Shown here one piece after another: positions 18,157 through 27,517 of a stretch of 61,780 nucleotides of DNA. How positions within the stretch are numbered: position 1 is the first letter of the stretch; each line of letters opens with the position of its first letter. The position numbers and the translations under genes were made by a program. The DNA comes from Comamonadaceae bacterium (lineage in GTDB: Bacteria > Pseudomonadota > Gammaproteobacteria > Burkholderiales > Burkholderiaceae_C): assembly GCA_947372865.1 (NCBI GenBank), contig CANBVJ010000013.1, positions 1-61,780 of the forward strand. The letters are read 5' to 3'. Under the pieces are notes generated by a model, which saw only the letters and a list, made by a program, of their open reading frames with translations, did not search any database and was not told where the DNA came from.

Positions 18157-19632
18157 TTACTTCAGCACGTCCCCGATGCACAGGTATTTGATTTCCAGGT
18201 AGTCGTCCATGCCCCAGTGCGAACCCTCGCGGCCCAGGCCGGACTGTTTGACGCCGCCAAAGGGCACGTGCTCGGTGGCCAAAATGCCCACGTTGATACC
18301 GACCATGCCATATTCCAAGGCTTCGGCCACGCGGTAGATGCGGCCGATGTCGCGGCTGTAGAAGTAGCTGGCCAATCCAAACTCGGTGTTGTTGGCTGCG
18401 TCAATGGCTTCTTGTTCCTTTTCAAACTTGAAGATGGGCGCAAACGGGCCAAAGGTTTCTTCGCGGGCGCAGGCCATATCAGCCGTGGCGCCCGAGATAA
18501 CGGTGGGCTCAAAAAACTGGCCTTGCAGCGCGTTGCCACCGGTTTCCACTTTGCCGCCCTTGGCAATGGCGTCCGCCACGTGGCGCTTGACTTTGGCTAC
18601 CGCCGCGTCTTCGATCAGTGGGCCTTGGGCCACGCCTTCGTCAAATCCGTTGCCCACTTTCATGAGCTTGACTTTGGCCGTGAACTGCGCGACGAACTGG
18701 TCGTACACCCCGGCTTGTACATAAAAGCGGTTGGCGCAGACGCAGGTTTGGCCGGCGTTGCGGTATTTGCTGGCCAGCGCGCCTTCCACCGCCGATGCAA
18801 TGTCGGCGTCGTCAAACACGATGAAGGGTGCGTTGCCTCCCAACTCGAGCGACATTTTCTTGACCGTGGGCGCGCTTTGCGCCATCAAAATCCGGCCCAC
18901 TTCGGTAGAACCGGTAAAGCTCAGGTGGCGCACCACGTCGCTGGCGCAGATCACCTTGCCCACGGCGATCGAGTTGTCGGCATCGGCCGTGACCATATTG
19001 AGCACGCCTGCCGGAATGCCAGCGCGAATCGCCAACTCGGCGGCGGCCAGCGCGGTCAGGGGCGTGAGTTCAGCCGGTTTGATGATCACCGGGCAGCCGG
19101 CGGCCAGGGCGGGTGCCACTTTGCGGGTGATCATGGCCAGCGGAAAGTTCCAGGGCGTAATGGCCGCGCACACGCCGATGGGCTGCTTGAGCACCATCAG
19201 GCGACGGTTGTTGTCAAACTGGGGCAGGGTTTCGCCGTTGACGCGCTTGGCCTCTTCGGCAAACCACTCGACAAAGCTCGCGCCATAGGCAATTTCGCCC
19301 TTGGCCTCAGGAAAAGGCTTGCCTTGCTCGGCCGTCATGATGCGCGCCAGGTCGTCCTGGTTGGCCATGAGCAAATCAAACCACTTGCGCAGAACAGCAC
19401 TGCGTTCCTTGGCCGTCTTGGCTTTCCATGCGGGCCAAGCAGCGTTGGCGGCAGCAATGGCGGCCTCGGTCTCAGTGGGGCCCAGATTGGCCACATCGGC
19501 CAGTTTGTGGCCGGTGGCGGGGTCAAGCACGTCAAAGCGGGTAGCGCCTGCAATCCACTGACCGTTGATCAGGGCGTCGGTTTTGAGCAGGCTGGGGTCT
19601 TTGAGCAGGGACAGGGGAGAGGCGTTGGACAT
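18157..19632 (-). CDS. gabD: Succinate-semialdehyde dehydrogenase, NADP+-type
   Basis: Oxidises succinate semialdehyde to succinate; 491 residues, the standard length. Aldehyde dehydrogenase signatures are AAITPWNFPLAMITRK (cofactor site), FTGSTEVGR (Rossmann loop), the general-base glutamate in MSLELGGNAPFIVFDDAD and the nucleophilic cysteine in YRNAGQTCVCANR. The C-terminal PFGGVKQSGLGREGSHWGM is typical of GabD. There is no gabT nearby. Instead the divergent neighbour is a 4-hydroxybutyrate dehydrogenase-like gene, whose product would be this enzyme's substrate. Confidence 0.94.
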   Translation of the reverse strand: MSNASPLSLLKDPSLLKTDALINGQWIAGATRFDVLDPATGHKLADVANLGPTETEAAIAAANAAWPAWKAKTAKERSAVLRKWFDLLMANQDDLARIMTAEQGKPFPEAKGEIAYGASFVEWFAEEAKRVNGETLPQFDNNRRLMVLKQPIGVCAAITPWNFPLAMITRKVAPALAAGCPVIIKPAELTPLTALAAAELAIRAGIPAGVLNMVTADADNSIAVGKVICASDVVRHLSFTGSTEVGRILMAQSAPTVKKMSLELGGNAPFIVFDDADIASAVEGALASKYRNAGQTCVCANRFYVQAGVYDQFVAQFTAKVKLMKVGNGFDEGVAQGPLIEDAAVAKVKRHVADAIAKGGKVETGGNALQGQFFEPTVISGATADMACAREETFGPFAPIFKFEKEQEAIDAANNTEFGLASYFYSRDIGRIYRVAEALEYGMVGINVGILATEHVPFGGVKQSGLGREGSHWGMDDYLEIKYLCIGDVLK

Positions 19633-19755
19633 GAACGGGGGTTCCTGAAGGGGGTGGTTGGCTTCAACCCTGCGCTGCGTCGCCTAAGGTTCCGGGCGCA
19701 CCAGAATGGCAGGGTAAAGTGGCGCCATCTTAACGGTTCAACTTGGACGCACCCT

Positions 19756-20904
19756 ATGGCAATCATCAATTACATCACCCAGGTCAACTTGGATTTCGGC
19801 GCTATTTCTACCCTGCGCGCCGAGTGCGAGCGCATCGGCATGCGCAAGCCGCTCATCGTTACCGACGCCGGGGTGCGCGCCGCCGGTGTGTTGGACCGAG
19901 CGCTGGCCGCGCTGGGCGATCACCCCTATGCGGTGTTTGACCAAACGCCCTCTAACCCGACCGAGGCCGCCGTGCGCGCCGCCGTGGCGCTCTTGCACAA
20001 AGAAGGCTGCGACGGCCTGATTGGCGTGGGCGGGGGCTCCAGCCTGGACCTGGCCAAGGGTGCCTGTATCGCCGCCACGCACGAAGGGCCGCTCAAAACC
20101 TACGCCACCATTGAGGGCGGCAGCCCCAAAATCACGGACCGGGTGCTTCCGCTGATTGCGGTGCCCACCACGGCCGGCACCGGCAGCGAGGTGGCGCGCG
20201 GCGCGATTGTGATCGTGGACGACGGGCGCAAACTGGGCTTTCATAGCTGGTTTTTGGTGCCAAAAATTGCCATTTGCGACCCCGAACTCACCCTGGGCCT
20301 GCCGCCCATGCTCACCGCCGCCACCGGCATGGACGCGATTGCGCACTGCATGGAAACCTTTATGGCGCCCGCAATCAACCCCCCGGCCGACGGCATTGGC
20401 CTGGACGGCCTGGCGCGCGGCTGGGGCCACATTGAGCGCGCCACCACCAACGGGCAAGACCGCGAGGCGCGCTGGAACATGATGAGCGCCAGCATGCAAG
20501 GCGCCATGGCCTTCCAAAAAGGCCTGGGATGCGTCCACAGCCTGAGCCACTCTTTGGGCGGTGTCAACCCGCGCCTGCACCACGGCACTTTAAACGCGCT
20601 GTTTTTGCCCGCCGTGGTGCGCTTTAACGCCGCCGCTGATTCGATCCAAAAAGAACAGCGCCTGCAGCGCATGGCCCACGCCATGGGACTGGGCGGCTGC
20701 GACGCCCAAGGCGACGCGGTGGCCGAGGCGATCCGCGAAATGAACGCGCGGCTGGGCCTGCCCACGGGCCTGGCCACCTTGGGCGTGACGGCTGATTTGT
20801 TCGAGCGCGTGATCGACGGCGCCATGGCCGACCATTGCCACAAAACCAACCCCCGCATCGCTACCCGGGACGACTACCGGGCGATGTTGGACGCGTCCCT
20901 GTAG
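19756..20904 (+). CDS. Iron-containing alcohol dehydrogenase, probable 4-hydroxybutyrate dehydrogenase
   Basis: A group III metal-dependent alcohol dehydrogenase of 382 residues. The dinucleotide loop GVGGGSSLDLAKG, the segment AVPTTAGTGSEVARGAIVI, and metal-ligand regions AATGMDAIAHCMETF and GCVHSLSHSLGG...LHHGTLNAL are visible. From memory it closely resembles the Cupriavidus necator 4-hydroxybutyrate dehydrogenase in length and in stretches such as KLGFHSW and NPPADGIGLDGL, with a few residues missing before LHHGTLNA. It would oxidise 4-hydroxybutyrate to succinate semialdehyde. It is divergent from gabD (123 bp between). The frame is open far upstream through gabD, but the family N-terminus starts at 19756. 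Confidence 0.82.
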   Translation: MAIINYITQVNLDFGAISTLRAECERIGMRKPLIVTDAGVRAAGVLDRALAALGDHPYAVFDQTPSNPTEAAVRAAVALLHKEGCDGLIGVGGGSSLDLAKGACIAATHEGPLKTYATIEGGSPKITDRVLPLIAVPTTAGTGSEVARGAIVIVDDGRKLGFHSWFLVPKIAICDPELTLGLPPMLTAATGMDAIAHCMETFMAPAINPPADGIGLDGLARGWGHIERATTNGQDREARWNMMSASMQGAMAFQKGLGCVHSLSHSLGGVNPRLHHGTLNALFLPAVVRFNAAADSIQKEQRLQRMAHAMGLGGCDAQGDAVAEAIREMNARLGLPTGLATLGVTADLFERVIDGAMADHCHKTNPRIATRDDYRAMLDASL

Positions 20905-20936
20905 GCGCCGGGTTGCCACTTTTTCTCGATCTTTTG

Positions 20937-21278
20937 ATGCGTAACTTTGGGCGGACGCCCCGGCCCGTTCTTTGGCTGCTGTGTGGCCTGGAACTGGCGT
21001 CAAGCCAGGTGAATGCCGGCAGTTTGTTGGGTGACCACAGCTGCCCGCAGTGGCTGCGCATGCAGGGTCCCGCAAAAAAGGCGTGGGCCAGTTCGTTCTT
21101 GGCGCCGCTGAGCCTCACCTTGAAATCAATCCAGGGCGCACAAGGCACCGCAGCCAACGCTTCGTCCCGGCCCGCAGGCGATGCAGTGCCCTACATTGAT
21201 GGCTATTGCGCAGCCCACCCCGAAAAATTGGCGGCCGATGGTGCCGGGGCCTACTTCAAAACGCTGGTGGGGCCCTGA
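20937..21278 (+). CDS. Small exported protein of unknown function
   Basis: A 113-residue open frame beginning with a short basic stretch and hydrophobic segment (RPVLWLLCGLELASSQVNAG), consistent with a signal peptide. The mature part contains two cysteines (SCPQW near residue 36 and GYCAAHPE near 94) and a conserved-looking end AVPYIDGYCAAHPEKLAADG. The two cysteines could form a disulfide in the periplasm. No clear ribosome-binding site precedes the ATG at 20937, 32 bp after the dehydrogenase gene. I do not recognise the family. It could be read as part of the same transcript as the upstream gene. Confidence 0.5.
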   Translation: MRNFGRTPRPVLWLLCGLELASSQVNAGSLLGDHSCPQWLRMQGPAKKAWASSFLAPLSLTLKSIQGAQGTAANASSRPAGDAVPYIDGYCAAHPEKLAADGAGAYFKTLVGP

Positions 21279-21437
21279 TTTTGGGAATTGAAGGGTCGGC
21301 CGCATCGAATGGGGCTCCCTGCCCCTTCCGTGCGCCCGCCAAGGCCCGCCTCAGGCTCGCGGCGATAATTCGGCCTGTCCACGGCCTGAGCTGTTTGCCT
21401 TGAACCGCATTATTTTTTTGTTGAGAAGCCTATCCGC

Positions 21438-24074
21438 ATGATTGCTACCACCACGCCAGGCGCCATGAGCGTCGCCGACATTCGCAAGACCTTTCTGGAC
21501 TTCTTTGCCTCCAAAGGCCACACCGTGGTCGCCAGCAGCCCGCTGGTGCCCGGCAACGACCCGACGCTGATGTTCACCAACTCGGGCATGGTGCAGTTCA
21601 AGGACGTGTTTTTGGGCGCGGACAAGCGCTCTTATGTGCGCGCAGCGTCCGTGCAGGCCTGCCTGCGCGCAGGCGGCAAGCACAACGACCTGGAAAACGT
21701 GGGCTACACCGCGCGCCACCACACCTTCTTTGAGATGCTGGGCAACTGGAGCTTTGGCGACTACTTCAAGCGTGAATCGCTGCACTGGGGCTGGGAGCTG
21801 CTCACGCAGGTCTACAAACTGCCGCCCGAGCGCCTGCTGGTCACGGTCTATATTGACGACGACGAGGCCTATGACATCTGGCACAAAGAGATTGGCCTGC
21901 CCGCAGACCGCATCGTGCGCATTGGCGATAACAAGGGCAAAAAATACGCGTCCGATAACTTCTGGATGATGGCCGACACCGGCCCCTGCGGCCCGTGCTC
22001 CGAGATTTTTTACGACCACGGCGATCACATCCCCGGCGGCCCCCCGGGCAGCCCGGGCGAAGACGGCGACCGCTTTATCGAAATCTGGAACCACGTGTTC
22101 ATGCAGTTCGACATGCAAACCGACGGCAGCCTGGTCAAACTGCCCGCACCCTGTGTGGACACCGGCATGGGTCTGGAGCGCCTGGCCGCCATCTTGCAGC
22201 ACGTGCACAGCAACTACGAAATCGACATTTTTGAGCAGCTGATCGCATCCGCTGCCCGCGCCACCGGCTGCACCGACCTGCAAAACAAGAGCTTGCGCGT
22301 GATTGCCGACCACATCCGCGCCACCGCCTTTTTGGTGAGCGACGGCGTGGTGCCCAGCAACGAAGGCCGGGGCTACGTGCAACGCCGCATCGTGCGCCGC
22401 GCCATCCGCCACGGCTACAAGCTGGGGCAAAAAACACCGTTCTTCCACAAACTGGTGGCCGACGTGGTTCGCTTGATGGGCGACGCGTATCCCAAAATCC
22501 GGGCGGAAGAAAAGCGCATTACTGAAGTGCTGCGGGTCGAAGAAGAGCGCTTTTTTGAGACGCTGGCCACGGGCATGGAGATTTTGGACACGGCACTGGC
22601 CGACGGAGTGAAACAGCTGCCCGGAGACGTGGCCTTCAAGCTGCACGACACCTTCGGTTTCCCGCTGGACCTGACCAATGACGTCTGCCGCGAGCGCGAT
22701 GTCGAAGTGGACGCCGCCGGTTTTGACGCCGCCATGGACCGCCAAAAAACCCAGGCCCGCGCCGCTGGCAAATTCAAGCAAGACCGCGCGCTGGACTACA
22801 CCGGCGCAGGCAACGTCTTCGTCGGCTACGACCAGCTCGCACAAACCTCTGTCATTGAAGCTTTGTACTTGGACGGCGTGCAGGTGCAAGAGCTGCAATC
22901 CGGCCAGAGCGGCGTGGTCGTGCTGGATGTGACGCCCTTTTACGCCGAGAGCGGCGGCCAGGTGGGTGACGTGGGTACGCTGAGCGGCGCTGCCGCCGTC
23001 TTTGCCGTGGACGACACGCAAAAGATCAAGGCCGATGTGTTTGGCCACCACGGCAGCGTCTCTCAAGGCAGCCTCAAGGTGGGCGACACGGTGCAGGCGC
23101 AGGTCGACACAGCCCTGCGCGCCGCGTCCATGCGCAACCATTCGGCCACGCATTTGATGCACGAGGCCCTGCGCGAAGTGCTGGGCGACCATGTGCAGCA
23201 AAAAGGCTCGCTGGTCACGCCCGAGCGCACCCGCTTTGACTTTGCCCACAACGCGCCGGTCACCGACGCGCAAGTGCGCCAGATCGAAGCTTTGGTCAAC
23301 GGCCAAATCTTGCACAACGCCGCCACCCACGCCGAGCTGATGGACATTGAAGCGGCCAAAACCACCGGCGCGCAAATGCTGTTTGGCGAGAAATACGGCG
23401 AAATCGTGCGCGTGCTGGAAATCGGCACCACGCGCGAACTCTGCGGCGGCACCCACGTGGTGCGCACGGGTGACATTGGCTTGTTCAAGGTGGTGGCCGA
23501 GAGCGGTGTGGCCTCGGGCGTGCGCCGCATGGAAGCCGTGACCGGAGAACACGCGCTGGCCTATTTGCAGCAGCTCGAAGACACGGTAGCCAGCGCCGCC
23601 CACGCGCTCAAAACTCCGGTGACCGAACTCGGCAGCCGCATCAAGAGCACGGTGGAACACATCAAGGCGCTGGAAAAAGAAATTGCGGCGCTGAAAGGCA
23701 AGCTCGCATCCGCCCAAGGCGACGAGCTGCTGACGCAGGCCATCGACATGGGAGGCGTCAAGTTTCTGGCCGCGCGCCTGGACGGCGCCGACGTCAAAAC
23801 CCTGCGCGACACCATGGACAAGCTCAAGGACAAACTCAAAACCGCCGTCATCGTGCTCGGCGTGGCCGAGGGCGACAAGGTGCAAATCGCGGTGGGCGTA
23901 ACGCCTGACACCACGGCCAAAGTCAAGGCCGGTGAACTGGTCAACTTCCTGGCAGCGCAAGTGGGCGGCAAGGGCGGCGGCAAGCCAGACATGGCCATGG
24001 CCGGCGGCACCGAGCCGGGCAAACTGGACGCGGCCTTGGCCAGCGCCCAAGCCTGGGTGGCGGGCAAACTCTAA
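21438..24074 (+). CDS. alaS: Alanine--tRNA ligase
   Basis: Charges tRNA-Ala; 878 residues, the normal length. The class II aminoacylation core has motif 2 region [20 protein letters not shown] and motif 3 [12 protein letters not shown]. The editing domain carries the zinc-binding HxxxH in [12 protein letters not shown] and the later CGGTHV. The C-Ala domain with its Gly-rich [15 protein letters not shown] completes the protein. The first ATG at 21438 has GAGAAG upstream; a second in-frame ATG at 21465 is also possible. Confidence 0.98.
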   Translation: MIATTTPGAMSVADIRKTFLDFFASKGHTVVASSPLVPGNDPTLMFTNSGMVQFKDVFLGADKRSYVRAASVQACLRAGGKHNDLENVGYTARHHTFFEMLGNWSFGDYFKRESLHWGWELLTQVYKLPPERLLVTVYIDDDEAYDIWHKEIGLPADRIVRIGDNKGKKYASDNFWMMADTGPCGPCSEIFYDHGDHIPGGPPGSPGEDGDRFIEIWNHVFMQFDMQTDGSLVKLPAPCVDTGMGLERLAAILQHVHSNYEIDIFEQLIASAARATGCTDLQNKSLRVIADHIRATAFLVSDGVVPSNEGRGYVQRRIVRRAIRHGYKLGQKTPFFHKLVADVVRLMGDAYPKIRAEEKRITEVLRVEEERFFETLATGMEILDTALADGVKQLPGDVAFKLHDTFGFPLDLTNDVCRERDVEVDAAGFDAAMDRQKTQARAAGKFKQDRALDYTGAGNVFVGYDQLAQTSVIEALYLDGVQVQELQSGQSGVVVLDVTPFYAESGGQVGDVGTLSGAAAVFAVDDTQKIKADVFGHHGSVSQGSLKVGDTVQAQVDTALRAASMRNHSATHLMHEALREVLGDHVQQKGSLVTPERTRFDFAHNAPVTDAQVRQIEALVNGQILHNAATHAELMDIEAAKTTGAQMLFGEKYGEIVRVLEIGTTRELCGGTHVVRTGDIGLFKVVAESGVASGVRRMEAVTGEHALAYLQQLEDTVASAAHALKTPVTELGSRIKSTVEHIKALEKEIAALKGKLASAQGDELLTQAIDMGGVKFLAARLDGADVKTLRDTMDKLKDKLKTAVIVLGVAEGDKVQIAVGVTPDTTAKVKAGELVNFLAAQVGGKGGGKPDMAMAGGTEPGKLDAALASAQAWVAGKL

Positions 24075-24088
24075 AGCGACCATCCGTG

Positions 24089-24667
24089 ATGCGGCAGTCC
24101 CCGTCCCGGCGTGGGCTGCTGCTCGCAGGTTTGGGCGCCGCGCTGGCGCTGCTGGCTGGTCCGGCGCAGGCGCAGGCCGGTTTTGAGGTGCAGGCGTGGC
24201 CCGCGCTCAAAGCGCCGCCCATGCATGCGGGCCTTGACGCCAGCGGCAAACCGCTGCTCCTCAAAGACCTGCGCGGCCAAGCGCTGCTGATCAACTTCTG
24301 GGCTACCTGGTGCGAACCCTGCCGCGAAGAAATGCCCTCGCTGGCGCTTTTGGCCCGAAGCCAAACCGGCAAGCTGCGCGTGTTGGCCGTCAACTTCAAA
24401 GAGTCTGCGGCCACGGTCAGCCAGTTTGCGGCGGCCACGGGCTTGACGATCCCCACCCTGCGCGACGCAGACGGCGCCTTGGCCCGCGCCTGGGGCATCC
24501 GGGTGTTCCCGTCCACGGTCTTGATCGGCGCTGACGGCCAGGTGCGCAGCGTGGTGCGCGGCGCCTTGGACTGGCACGGCGATGCCGCCGCGCCGCTTAT
24601 TGCGCCTTTGCTGCCAGGTGCCGCAGCACCCGCTGTGCCAAAGCCTGGGCTTGTGGTTCAACGCTAG
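24089..24667 (+). CDS. TlpA-like periplasmic thiol:disulfide oxidoreductase
   Basis: A 192-residue exported thioredoxin-fold protein. The signal peptide has a twin-arginine-like SRRGLLLAGLGAAL and ends near AQAQA. The redox centre is FWATWCEPCREEMP (CxxC), followed by the cis-proline-region VFPSTVLIGADGQV. TlpA/ResA relatives reduce cytochrome c or other exported cysteines; the partner here is unknown. A GTG directly precedes the ATG and could also serve as start (24086). It is 14 bp after alaS. Its last 71 bp are antisense to the 3' end of the next, convergent thioredoxin-like gene. Confidence 0.9.
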   Translation: MRQSPSRRGLLLAGLGAALALLAGPAQAQAGFEVQAWPALKAPPMHAGLDASGKPLLLKDLRGQALLINFWATWCEPCREEMPSLALLARSQTGKLRVLAVNFKESAATVSQFAAATGLTIPTLRDADGALARAWGIRVFPSTVLIGADGQVRSVVRGALDWHGDAAAPLIAPLLPGAAAPAVPKPGLVVQR

Positions 24668-24971
24668 GCGCACGCTCGGCGCTGAGCTGCGTTTGCAGGA
24701 TGCGGCGCAGGGTGTCGAGGTGGGGCGTGAGCGTGCCAAAAAAGCGGGCTTGGCCGTCGGCCACCACCAGCAGGGTGGGAAAGTTGTCCACTTCCACCGG
24801 GTCCACCAGGTCGGCCTCGTCTTCGATGTCAATCCAGACAAACTGCGCCTCGGCAAACTCGGCCTGCAATTGGTCAAAGAGCGGGCGGTAGTCGCGGCAG
24901 GTGCCGCACCACTGGGCGCACAGGCAGGCAACCAGGAGGTGGGGAGGGGAGGGCGAAGTGGCGTTCGTCAT
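24597..24971 (-). CDS. Thioredoxin-family protein
   Basis: A 124-residue cytoplasmic thioredoxin-fold protein without signal peptide. The CxxC site is ACLCAQWCGTCRDYRPLFD, and VEVDNFPTLLVVADG holds the cis-proline. The C-terminal about 30 residues (ERAPSVEPQAQALAQRVLRH) form an extra helix. The active-site dipeptide Gly-Thr differs from the Gly-Pro of classical thioredoxin, so it may be a more specialised oxidoreductase. It is convergent with, and overlaps by 71 bp, the TlpA-like gene. Confidence 0.88.
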   Translation of the reverse strand: MTNATSPSPPHLLVACLCAQWCGTCRDYRPLFDQLQAEFAEAQFVWIDIEDEADLVDPVEVDNFPTLLVVADGQARFFGTLTPHLDTLRRILQTQLSAERAPSVEPQAQALAQRVLRHLAAKAQ

Positions 24972-25086
24972 TAGGCGATGATGGCAGAAATACAGGCCTC
25001 TATAACGATATGCAAGGGGCCGGTGGTGCGAGGTTTTACACTAGCGGGTTCGCCGCTGTGGCATTTTGAACTCTCCCAAGGCCCCC

Positions 25087-25863
25087 ATGAGTGCATTTTT
25101 AGATGAAACGGTGCTAAGCGTGCACCACTGGACTGACCGACTTTTCAGCTTCACCACCACCCGCGACACCACGCTGCGTTTTTCCAACGGCCACTTCACC
25201 ATGATCGGCCTGCGCGGCGAAAACGGCAAGCCGCTGCTGCGCGCTTACAGCATCGCCAGCGCCAATTATGAAGAGCATCTGGAGTTTTTGAGCATCAAGG
25301 TGCCCAACGGGCCGCTCACGTCCAAGCTGCAGCACATCCAGGTGGGCGACAAGATTGTGGTGGGACGCAAACCCACCGGCACTTTGCTGATTGACTATTT
25401 GCTCAAAGGCAAAAACCTGTACCTGATTGGCACGGGCACGGGCGTTGCGCCGTTTTTGAGCATCGTGCGCGACCCGGCCACCTACGAGCAGTTTGAAAAA
25501 GTGATTCTGGTGCACGGCGTGCGTCAGGTCTCAGAGCTGGCCTATTACGACTACCTGACCCACGAGCTGCCAGACCACGAGTTTTTGGGCGACATGGTGC
25601 GCGCGCAACTCTTGTACTACCCCACGGTCACGCGCGAGCCCTTCAAAAACCAGGGCCGCGTCACCGATTTGCTGGCCAGCGGCAAGCTGCAAGCCGATTT
25701 GGGCCTGCCCAAGTTTGACCCCGCCACCGACCGCGTCATGCTCTGCGGCAGCCCCGAAATGCTGCGCGACCTGAAAAAAATGCTGGAGGAACGCAGTTTT
25801 ATGGAAGGCAACACCACCAAGCAAGGCGACTACGTCATTGAGCGCGCTTTTGTCGAGCAGTAA
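25087..25863 (+). CDS. fpr: Ferredoxin--NADP+ reductase
   Basis: Flavoprotein (258 residues) that exchanges electrons between NADPH and ferredoxin or flavodoxin. The FAD-binding motif LLRAYSIASANYEEHLEF is followed by the pyrophosphate and NADP motifs NLYLIGTGTGVAPFLSIVRD and VMLCGSPEMLRDLKKML. The ending TTKQGDYVIERAFVEQ is the usual bacterial subclass terminus. The ATG at 25087 is chosen over a TTG at 25066 because of family length and the CCAAGG upstream. It is 45 bp before the PfkB kinase gene. Confidence 0.96.
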   Translation: MSAFLDETVLSVHHWTDRLFSFTTTRDTTLRFSNGHFTMIGLRGENGKPLLRAYSIASANYEEHLEFLSIKVPNGPLTSKLQHIQVGDKIVVGRKPTGTLLIDYLLKGKNLYLIGTGTGVAPFLSIVRDPATYEQFEKVILVHGVRQVSELAYYDYLTHELPDHEFLGDMVRAQLLYYPTVTREPFKNQGRVTDLLASGKLQADLGLPKFDPATDRVMLCGSPEMLRDLKKMLEERSFMEGNTTKQGDYVIERAFVEQ

Positions 25864-25908
25864 TCCGGTCTTAAGCGTCTTCCCCCCCAAAAAAACTACA
25901 AGCCCGCC

Positions 25909-26943
25909 ATGAAAAAAATTGACGTCTACGCCATCGGCAACGCACTGGTTGACTCCGAGTACGAAGTCTCGGACGCCTTGCTGGCGCAGGCCGGCGTGGC
26001 CAAGCGGCATATGACGCTGATTGACGCGCCGCGCCGCGCCGCGTTGCTGCACCACATGCAGGGCCTGCACAGCCGGCGTACCGGCGGCGGCTCGGCCGGC
26101 AACACGGCGGTGGCCGTAGCGCAGTTTGGCGGCAAGGCGTTTTATTCTTGCCGCGTGGCAGACGATGAGTTGGGCGCTTTTTATGCCCAAGACCTGGCCA
26201 GCCATGGTGTCGCCACCAACCTGAGCTACATGGCCGCACCTGCAGGCCAGACCGGCGTGTGCTTGGTCATGGTCACGCCCGACGCCGAGCGCAGCATGAG
26301 CACTTTTTTGGGCGCCACGGCCGAACTCGACCACAGCGCCTTGCACCCGCAGGACATTGCGCGCTCCAAGGTGTATTACATGGAAGGCTACCTGGCCGCT
26401 TCCCCCACCGGGCTGGACGCGGCGCTGCGGGGCCGCGCCCTGGCCACGCAGGCGGGGGCCGCGCTGGCTTTGACGCTGAGCGACATGAGCATGATCCAGT
26501 TTTGCCGCCCCGGCCTGGAGGCCATGCTGGGTGTGGCGAGCGACAGCGACCCGGCCAGCCGCCTGGACTACCTGTTTTGTAACGAAGAAGAAGCCCAGGT
26601 CTGGTGCGGCGCCCAAGACTTTGACGAGGTGTGTGCCCGCATGGCGCCGCTGGCGCGCGTGGTTTGCCTTACACGCAGCGCCAAGGGCAGCGTCGTGCTT
26701 GAAGGCGGCCAGCGCACCGCCGTGCCTGCGGTTGCGATCAAGGCGCTCGACAGCAATGGCGCGGGCGACATGTTTGCCGGTGCGTTCTTGTACGCCGTAA
26801 CTCAGGGCCACAGCCACCAAGAGGCCGCTAAGCTGGGCAACCATGCCGCCGCGCAAGTGGTGGCGCAGTATGGCAACCGCCTGAGTGCGGCCTCGGTGGC
26901 GGCGGTGCAGGCGCATTTTCCGGCCTTGGCCTGCGCGGCCTAG
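25909..26943 (+). CDS. PfkB-family carbohydrate/nucleoside kinase (adenosine kinase-like)
   Basis: A 344-residue ribokinase-fold kinase. The N-terminal substrate motif region RRTGGGSAGNTAVAVAQFGG and the C-terminal catalytic signature ALDSNGAGDMFAGAFLYAV (DxxGAGD) are clear. Many proteobacterial members of this subgroup are annotated adenosine kinase (ATP + adenosine to AMP), which fits the opening MKKIDVYAIGNALVDSEYEV. Substrate specificity cannot be proven from sequence. No strong ribosome-binding site precedes the ATG. Confidence 0.85.
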   Translation: MKKIDVYAIGNALVDSEYEVSDALLAQAGVAKRHMTLIDAPRRAALLHHMQGLHSRRTGGGSAGNTAVAVAQFGGKAFYSCRVADDELGAFYAQDLASHGVATNLSYMAAPAGQTGVCLVMVTPDAERSMSTFLGATAELDHSALHPQDIARSKVYYMEGYLAASPTGLDAALRGRALATQAGAALALTLSDMSMIQFCRPGLEAMLGVASDSDPASRLDYLFCNEEEAQVWCGAQDFDEVCARMAPLARVVCLTRSAKGSVVLEGGQRTAVPAVAIKALDSNGAGDMFAGAFLYAVTQGHSHQEAAKLGNHAAAQVVAQYGNRLSAASVAAVQAHFPALACAA

Positions 26944-26959
26944 CGCGTTACTGCAAATG

Positions 26960-26985
26960 CGCTTGCCCTTGATCTAAGGCAAGCG
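26960..26985. promoter_or_regulatory. Hairpin containing an FNR-like half-match upstream of the hemerythrin gene
   Basis: CGCTTGCC (26960-26967) and GGCAAGCG (26978-26985) are perfect 8-bp arms. Across their inner side runs TTGATCTAAGGCAA (26969-26982), which matches the FNR/CRP-type box TTGAT-N4-ATCAA at eight of ten positions. A compact TTGATCAA (27000-27007) follows. It could be a terminator stem for the kinase gene (no U-run) or an oxygen-responsive site. Confidence 0.4.
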
Positions 26986-27037
26986 AGGCCTCCGGCATAT
27001 TGATCAAAATAATGGCCAATGTTGTCAAGGAGACGCA

Positions 27038-27517
27038 ATGGCTATCGCACCGGAAGCAATGATTTTTACCGCCATGGCAGACTGCCATGGGCAAATGCAG
27101 TCCCATTTGACTGCGCTGGAGGCACTGGTGAAGGGCATGGAAAGTTCTCCACTGGACGCCGCAGGCCAGAAACGCATTGGCGCCATCGAGGCGTTTTTCT
27201 CGAGCACCGCACGCCAGCACCATGCCTTAGAAGAGCGCTATTTCTTTCCGCCCTTGCTGGCCGGCGATGAACCTGACTTGATTGCCACAGTGCGGGGTCT
27301 GCAACAAGACCACGGCTGGATCGAGGAGAACTGGATCGAACTCTCGCCCCAGCTCAGCGCTTTGGCGTCGGGCAATAACTGGTTTGACCTGGCGGAGTTA
27401 GCGCACGGTGTAGAGGTGTTTGCCGAACTGTGCCGGCTCCACCTGGAGCTTGAAGACACCCTGGTCTACCCAGCCACGCGCGCGCGGCTGGTGGACCTTG
27501 CTGAGGCTACTCTGTAG
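27038..27517 (+). CDS. Hemerythrin-like HHE domain protein
   Basis: A 159-residue four-helix-bundle protein with the spaced histidines and acidic residues that bind a di-iron centre. These are [15 protein letters not shown] in helix 1, [18 protein letters not shown] in helix 2, [12 protein letters not shown] in helix 3 and [16 protein letters not shown] in helix 4. Such proteins sense or carry O2 or NO, or store iron. AAGGAG lies upstream of the ATG. FNR-like sequences upstream hint at control by oxygen. Its 3' end overlaps the convergent suhB by 11 bp. Confidence 0.9.
   Translation: MAIAPEAMIFTAMADCHGQMQSHLTALEALVKGMESSPLDAAGQKRIGAIEAFFSSTARQHHALEERYFFPPLLAGDEPDLIATVRGLQQDHGWIEENWIELSPQLSALASGNNWFDLAELAHGVEVFAELCRLHLELEDTLVYPATRARLVDLAEATL

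Noticed and set aside
19665..19678. Short inverted repeat GGTTG/CAACC between gabD and the 4-hydroxybutyrate dehydrogenase gene
   Set aside because: Five-base arms are too short to separate from chance in this composition without conservation data.
18217..19755. Long in-frame extension upstream of the 4-hydroxybutyrate dehydrogenase running antisense through gabD
   Set aside because: The true family N-terminus (MAIINYITQVNLDFG) starts at 19756, and the upstream part is a shadow of gabD.
21351..24083. A 910-codon open frame on the minus strand, antisense to alaS
   Set aside because: It is a phase shadow of G+C-rich codon bias in alaS. The translation is His/Gln/Val-rich, has no domain signature, and covers the same bases as an unmistakable alanyl-tRNA synthetase.
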